Below, in pieces: positions 43,605 through 47,820 of a DNA stretch of 47,820 nucleotides (the first letter of the stretch is position 1; each line of letters opens with the position of its first letter). This DNA comes from Anthropogastromicrobium aceti (lineage in GTDB: Bacteria; Bacillota; Clostridia; Lachnospirales; Lachnospiraceae), in the NCBI RefSeq assembly GCF_025567095.1, contig NZ_JAOQJH010000027.1; one strand, 5' to 3'. The notes below the pieces were generated by a model that was not told the origin of the DNA, ran no database searches, and saw nothing but the letters and a program-made list of their open reading frames with translations. The position numbers were made by a program, and so were the translations under genes.

Positions 43605-44999
43605 ATGCTTCAATTTATTGAGACCGTCAATTCGGCCGTGAACAATTTCATCTGGGGTGTTCCGGCTATGGTTTGCATCTTTGGCGTTGGCCTTTATTTG
43701 AGTCTTCGCACACGTTTTCTCCAGATACGCAAATTTCCTTATGCAATTAAAACAACAATCGGACGAATGTTCCGCAAAAAGAACGCATCTGATGGTGCTT
43801 TGACACCATTTCAAGCTGTATGTACTGCACTTGCTGCAACTGTTGGTACTGGAAATATCGCAGGTGTTGCCGGTGCAATTGCAATCGGTGGGTCTGGAGC
43901 TATCTTTTGGATGTGGATCTCTGCTATTCTTGGTATGTGCACTAAATTTGCCGAGGTAACACTTGCCGTTCATTTCCGTGAGAAAAATGCTGATGGCGAT
44001 CTGGTCGGCGGTCCAATGTATTACATAAAAAATGGTCTTGGAAAACGTTGGATGTGGCTTGCTTATCTTTTTGCCGCCTTTGGTGTACTGACTGTATTCG
44101 GAACTGGAAACGCAACACAGGTTAACACAATCACCACTGCTATTAATTCAGCTCTTATTGATTTTCACGTAATCTCTAATGATGCTGTGTCAACTTCTAA
44201 TTTAATCATTGGTATTGTAATGGCTGTACTTGTTGCACTCATTTTGTTGGGCGGTGTAAAACGTATCGGACAAGTAACAGAAAAGCTTGTTCCTTTTATG
44301 GCATTATTATATATCGTTCTTGCTGTCGGTGTTATCGTAATCAATATCCGCACAATTCCTACAGTATTTGCTTCTATTTTTGAAGGTGCATTTAAACCAT
44401 CTGCCGTAACCGGCGGCATTGTCGGAAGCATGTTTACCAGTATGAAAAAAGGAGTTTCCCGCGGTATCTTCTCTAATGAGGCTGGACTTGGTACTGGTTC
44501 CATCGCCCACGCATGTGCAGACACAAAAAAACCTGTAAAGCAGGGAATGTTTGGTATATTTGAAGTATTTACTGATACAATTGTTATCTGTACTTTGACT
44601 GCTCTTGTTATTCTTTGCAGCGGCACCACGATTGAATATGGAGCTGCAGCTGGTGCTGAGCTTACCATTTCTGGATTCACCTCTGTTTACGGAAGCTGGG
44701 TTTCCATCTTTACCGCAATTGCAATGTGCTGCTTCGCCTTTTCTACTATTCTTGGATGGGGACTCTATGGTGCTCGCTGCATTGAATTTTTATTCTCAGA
44801 GAAAGTCATTAAACCTTTCATGGTAGCGTATTCTCTCGTTGCAATCCTTGGTGCAACAGCAAATCTTGGACTGATGTGGAGTATAGCAGAAACCTTCAAT
44901 GGTTTAATGGCAATCCCTAACTTAATTGCACTGTTTTTACTATCTGGAACGGTTGTCCGTCTGACAAAGGAATATTTCGCAACAGAAGGTGCAAAATAA
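43605..44999 (+). CDS. Alanine/glycine:cation symporter (AGCS family)
   Basis: A 464-residue membrane transporter with about eleven hydrophobic segments. Family signatures are AATVGTGNIAGVAGAIAIGG (residues ~83-102), GGPMYYIKNGLG and SNEAGLGTGSIAHACA. It imports alanine or glycine with sodium or proton. AGAGGA precedes the ATG, with a clear promoter upstream. Monocistronic. It ends 9 bp from the convergent ABC pseudogene. Confidence 0.93.
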   Translation: MLQFIETVNSAVNNFIWGVPAMVCIFGVGLYLSLRTRFLQIRKFPYAIKTTIGRMFRKKNASDGALTPFQAVCTALAATVGTGNIAGVAGAIAIGGSGAIFWMWISAILGMCTKFAEVTLAVHFREKNADGDLVGGPMYYIKNGLGKRWMWLAYLFAAFGVLTVFGTGNATQVNTITTAINSALIDFHVISNDAVSTSNLIIGIVMAVLVALILLGGVKRIGQVTEKLVPFMALLYIVLAVGVIVINIRTIPTVFASIFEGAFKPSAVTGGIVGSMFTSMKKGVSRGIFSNEAGLGTGSIAHACADTKKPVKQGMFGIFEVFTDTIVICTLTALVILCSGTTIEYGAAAGAELTISGFTSVYGSWVSIFTAIAMCCFAFSTILGWGLYGARCIEFLFSEKVIKPFMVAYSLVAILGATANLGLMWSIAETFNGLMAIPNLIALFLLSGTVVRLTKEYFATEGAK

Positions 45000-45008
45000 A
45001 GAAAAATC

Positions 45009-46076
45009 TTAGCTTAACTCAAACATACCGTGATACAGCTGATAATATTTTCCCTTCTGCTCTAAAAGATCGTCGTGATCACCTCTCTCGACGATCTTTC
45101 CTTGTTCAAGGACCATAATTGCATTAGAATTGCGTACAGTACTAAGACGATGGGCAATGACAAATACAGTTCGTCCCTCCATCAGCTGATCCATTCCGCG
45201 CTCAATCAATGCCTCTGTACGTGTATCGACTGATGAGGTTGCCTCATCAAGAATGAGCACCGGCGGATCAGCTACGGCTGCACGCGCAATGGCAAGAAGC
45301 TGACGCTGACCTTGTGACAGATTGGCACCATCTGCCGTAACAAGTGTATCATAGCCATGTGGAAGACGACGGATAAAGGAATCGGCATTTGCGATCTTTG
45401 CAGCCTTTTCAATTTCCTCCTGCGTCGCATCAAGCTTTCCAAAGCGAATGTTTTCGGCAACAGTGCCAGTAAATAAGTGTGTATCCTGAAGAACTATGCC
45501 AAGGGAACGGCGAAGCGCATCTTTTTTGATGTCGCGCACGTCGATTCCATCATAAATGACAGAGCCACCCTGCACATCATAGAAACGATTGATCAAGTTC
45601 GTGATTGTAGTTTTTCCGGCTCCTGTAGAACCCACAAACGCAATCTTCTGCCCTGGCTTTGCATACAGACTGATCTGCTTTAATATCATGCGATCATCAT
45701 CATATCCAAAATCTACATGATCAAAACGCACATCACCCTTTAACTCAACAAGAGTGCCATCGTTCTTTTGCCATGCCCAAAGACCTGTTTTTTCCTTGCA
45801 TGGAACCAGCACTCCATTTTCCTTTTTCACGCGAATAAGATCTGTCTTTCCTTCGTCAATCTCTGGCTCCATATCCATTACTTTAAATACTCGCTCTGCT
45901 CCGGCGAGTGCAGCAAGTAAGAAATTACTCTGCTGCGTAAACTGGTTGATTGGAAGCGCTGCCTGACGCACAAATACAAGATAACTTGCCAGACTTCCTA
46001 AATCAGTATGACCATTTAAGGCTAACAGGCCACCAAGCACAGCGACAATCGCATAATTGATAAAGAATTTCCCCAC
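45009..46076 (-). pseudogene. ABC exporter half-transporter, N-terminally truncated
   Basis: Encodes 355 residues: the end of a transmembrane domain (FFINYAIVAVLGG, then SYLVFVRQAALPINQFTQQ), then a complete nucleotide-binding domain with Walker A VGSTGAGKTT, signature ANLSQGQRQLLAIA and Walker B VLILDEATSSVD. The first four or so membrane helices are missing. The 5' end fuses out of frame with a gene for a second half-transporter at 46078, so a deletion removed the end of one gene and the start of the next. The pair resembles heterodimeric multidrug exporters. Confidence 0.85.
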
Positions 46077-46077
46077 T

Positions 46078-46515
46078 TCAAATTTTCACGCACAGTTCCT
46101 GAAATAGTACGTTTTTCTGTAGAGTAATATTTACACTGTCACGAAGTACACTCAAATCATAATCGCGCACGTTGACGCCGCCAACACGAACAACGCCCGT
46201 TGTCGCATCATACAGACGCGGAATTAGCTGAACAAGTGTCGTCTTTGCCGATCCTGTCGTTCCAATAACACCAATCGTCTGACCTGCCTGAATATGAAGA
46301 TTCACATTCTCTAATGCATACTCGCGAGCATCCTCACGATATTTGAATGACACATTTTCAAAATCAATGCTTCCATCCTTGACTTTTTTCACTCCATTTT
46401 CTGGTGAGGTCAGAACAATATTCTCGTCAAGAATCTCTGCAATACGATGAGCACTCGCAAGAGAACGTGTCAATAAAAGAAACACATTTGCAAGCATCAT
46501 TAGGGAATTTATGAC
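46078..46515 (-). pseudogene. ABC exporter half-transporter, broken at both ends and frameshifted
   Basis: The frame holds the tail of a membrane domain (INSLMMLANVFLLLTRSLAS) and the first half of a nucleotide-binding domain, with a variant Walker A (GTTGSAKTT) and the Q-loop region LQKNVLF. It then stops after QELCVKI. Restoring one T near 46095-46098 gives FSGTVRENLKWG, the normal continuation, so a one-base deletion is present. After about ten more codons it meets the other transporter gene. The 5' side is cut by a TnpB element at about 46515-46525; the coding frame can be read until NSLMM. Confidence 0.85.
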
Positions 46516-46524
46516 CTGCCTGAC

Positions 46525-46825
46525 TTAACCCAGCGGCAAGCCACTGGGGTTCCATTGACGGAGTTCTAGTGTCTGCGTACATCGCAAGGACTTTGGCAGA
46601 CACATCTGTTCCGGAGCAACAAAACTCACGAACAAGCAGTCCTACGACCACATTTGTGTCGATTCGATGGAACTGAATCTTCACATTCGCGTTCTCTGGG
46701 TCACAAGATCTCCCAGATGGATACTAAGTCAAATACCCGGGGCTATGAAATTAAACGGTACGAATACCGGAATTCATAATCTTTTTTCCTGAACGAATGA
46801 TTTCTTCAATCATGTTCTTTTCTTT
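46525..46825 (-). ncRNA. Candidate omega-RNA (reRNA) region at the TnpB element end
   Basis: The 300 bp after the tnpB stop have no ORF but strong hairpins: GTGTCTGC/GCAGACAC (46569-46603) and an AACCC(C)AG-type stem with a CAAG loop (46527-46551) at the extreme end. In IS200/IS605 elements the transposon-end RNA with its guide from flanking DNA lies here, in sense with tnpB. If so, the guide would be the transporter sequence from about 46515 downwards. The prediction is by position and structure only. Confidence 0.4.
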
Positions 46826-47820
46826 TTAATACATAGTGGCAAAATTAGATCGACATTTTAGTTTGTTGATCTGTATATAAGTTTTATTGATACAATACAG
46901 TAAGTAAGAGGAATACCAGTCTCTTTGAACTTTTGTTCCATCTGTCAGATGATACATTCGCTGTGACAATTTCTTTGGAATGTAAGTATCTGATGTGTGA
47001 TCGTACTGACTGGCACGATATAAAATCGGTACCTCAACATACATCCCACCTGTTGATTCAAAAAGTTGCTTTGCTTTTGCCTGCAGGTAGCCGGGGCAAC
47101 GATTTTTTATGGATCTTCCGAAACGCTTTTTTCGCTTCATTCGTCCATTCTTATCGACCGGATTCTCTGGATTTGCTCTTTTTTGTAGTTTCTTTACATT
47201 TGGCGGTTCTGTGATAAAGCAGTCTCCCAAAGACCGAAGATGATTGACCTGCTCACGGATTGCCAGCGTTCGATTTTCTGATGCAATCCGACACAGTTCC
47301 TGATGTCTTTGTTTCAACTTCTGGTATCGTTTTGAAAAGTTCCATTGCTTGTGACCTTTCTTAACGGTACCATTTTTGTTGTAATGATTCGGATTCATCG
47401 CCCTTCGGGATCGTTCCATTGCTCGCAGGATCAAAGCCTCCTGTCTTTCCACATGCTGAATTGAATTTCCTCTTTCTGCCAGATTTTCAAGTCCCACTTC
47501 GGTATTGGAAGTGTAGGCGATTGTCTGCGTTCCGATATCACATCCAATATTTCCTTTTCCATAGTAATGTCTTGGTGTGTTGTCTTTTCTTCTTTTTGAG
47601 ATCGCTTTTCCTTCAACTGTTATATGTACATAGACGCGAAGTCGTCCGCGAATCTTTTTACAGACGAGGGAAGCAAAACACGGTCTGTAGGTATCCGTAG
47701 TAATTCCTTTTGACATCTGATCCAACGCATGAGCATCCTGTAGTTCTGGTTCTGCCAAATATGCAAGAATTGCTTTTTCTTCATCCCAAAGCCACAAATC
47801 CTTTGCTTTATATTTACAGG
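46826..47820 (-). CDS. TnpB-like RuvC nuclease lacking the zinc finger, N-terminus beyond the window
   Basis: The frame is open to the window edge, so the first visible Met at 47797 is not the true start. RuvC motifs are present: I, NIGCDIGTQTIAY; II, CFITEPPN with the catalytic Glu; III, VQRDWYSSYLL with the Asp. The usual CxxC...CxxC zinc finger between II and III is replaced by SQYDHTSDTYIPKKLSQR. That variant recurs, as I recall, in Clostridial TnpB-like proteins. Likely a guide-dependent DNase of an IS605-type element; transposition is carried out by TnpA, which is not visible. Confidence 0.8.
   Translation of the reverse strand, partial: CKYKAKDLWLWDEEKAILAYLAEPELQDAHALDQMSKGITTDTYRPCFASLVCKKIRGRLRVYVHITVEGKAISKRRKDNTPRHYYGKGNIGCDIGTQTIAYTSNTEVGLENLAERGNSIQHVERQEALILRAMERSRRAMNPNHYNKNGTVKKGHKQWNFSKRYQKLKQRHQELCRIASENRTLAIREQVNHLRSLGDCFITEPPNVKKLQKRANPENPVDKNGRMKRKKRFGRSIKNRCPGYLQAKAKQLFESTGGMYVEVPILYRASQYDHTSDTYIPKKLSQRMYHLTDGTKVQRDWYSSYLLYCINKTYIQINKLKCRSNFATMY

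Larger units (their letters stand above)
46520..47820 (-). mobile_element. IS605-like TnpB-bearing element, partial (left edge at 46515-46525)
   Basis: A tnpB-like gene with about 300 bp of structured 3' flank is inserted in an ABC transporter gene. The left limit is where transporter coding ends. The other end is beyond the window. No tnpA is visible. Confidence 0.7.

Noticed and set aside
44165..44680. 171-codon minus-strand ORF inside the AGCS gene
   Set aside because: It is antisense to a clear transporter gene and has no start signals or family motifs.

Overview
The window comes from a low-GC Gram-positive bacterium, most likely a gut Lachnospiraceae (Clostridia). The grounds are AT-rich coding DNA, strong AGGAGG-type ribosome binding sites, TTGACA/TATAAT-type promoters with 17-bp spacers, and the gene repertoire (AGCS symporter, QueH, DUF990-type ABC permeases, IS91-like and TnpB elements). 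This placement is inference; there is no rRNA or other taxonomic marker.

Layout. (1) Positions 1-1600 hold an IS91-like HUH element with a small acidic companion ORF. (2) Positions 1608-28408 are one large CRISPR-Cas locus, almost all on the minus strand. Reading leftwards from 28408 it runs: cas6; a 136-bp interval with an orphan CRISPR-repeat fragment; the housekeeping GTPase gene rsgA; a leader with promoter and palindromes; a CRISPR array of 29 repeats and 28 spacers; a zinc-ribbon DUF6431-like gene; an adaptation operon (CARF-HEPN effector, cas1, cas2, reverse transcriptase-primase fusion); a type III-D effector operon (cas10, cas7, csx10, a double cas7, csx19, a TIGR03986-type RAMP and a small Csx protein); and a separately promoted operon encoding a second CARF-HEPN protein, a 1311-residue protein with the catalytic signature of QDE-1/YonO-type single-chain RNA polymerases, and an unknown partner. 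Two tandem terminators close it. (3) Positions 28487-45000 are ordinary chromosome: a Nudix hydrolase, a DUF990-type ABC exporter with a long possibly structured leader, a dipeptide/oligopeptide ABC importer operon ending in an amidohydrolase, a P5C reductase-like gene, an acyltransferase, queH, an RNase Z-like hydrolase, a GNAT acetyltransferase and an AGCS symporter. (4) Positions 45009-47820 hold a decayed heterodimeric ABC exporter interrupted by a TnpB-type element whose 3' flank looks like a guide-RNA-bearing end.

How the CRISPR genes may fit together. The Cas10-Cas7-Csx10 complex, loaded with Cas6-processed crRNA, should bind target RNA. The Cas10 palm retains both aspartates of its GGDD-like motif (AGDD) but has no HD nuclease, so signalling by cyclic oligoadenylate is the likely output, sensed by the two CARF-HEPN RNases. 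Reverse transcriptase and primase-polymerase activities fused in one protein beside cas1-cas2 point to spacer uptake from RNA. At least three spacers (four or five including weaker cases) hold a Shine-Dalgarno plus ATG in the orientation that makes the crRNA antisense to mRNA. The RNA-polymerase-like protein in the second effector operon is the most unusual component: it raises the possibility that this immune system copies RNA, either to amplify signal or guide, or to feed the reverse transcriptase. That last step is hypothesis; sequence alone shows only the motif and the gene neighbourhood.
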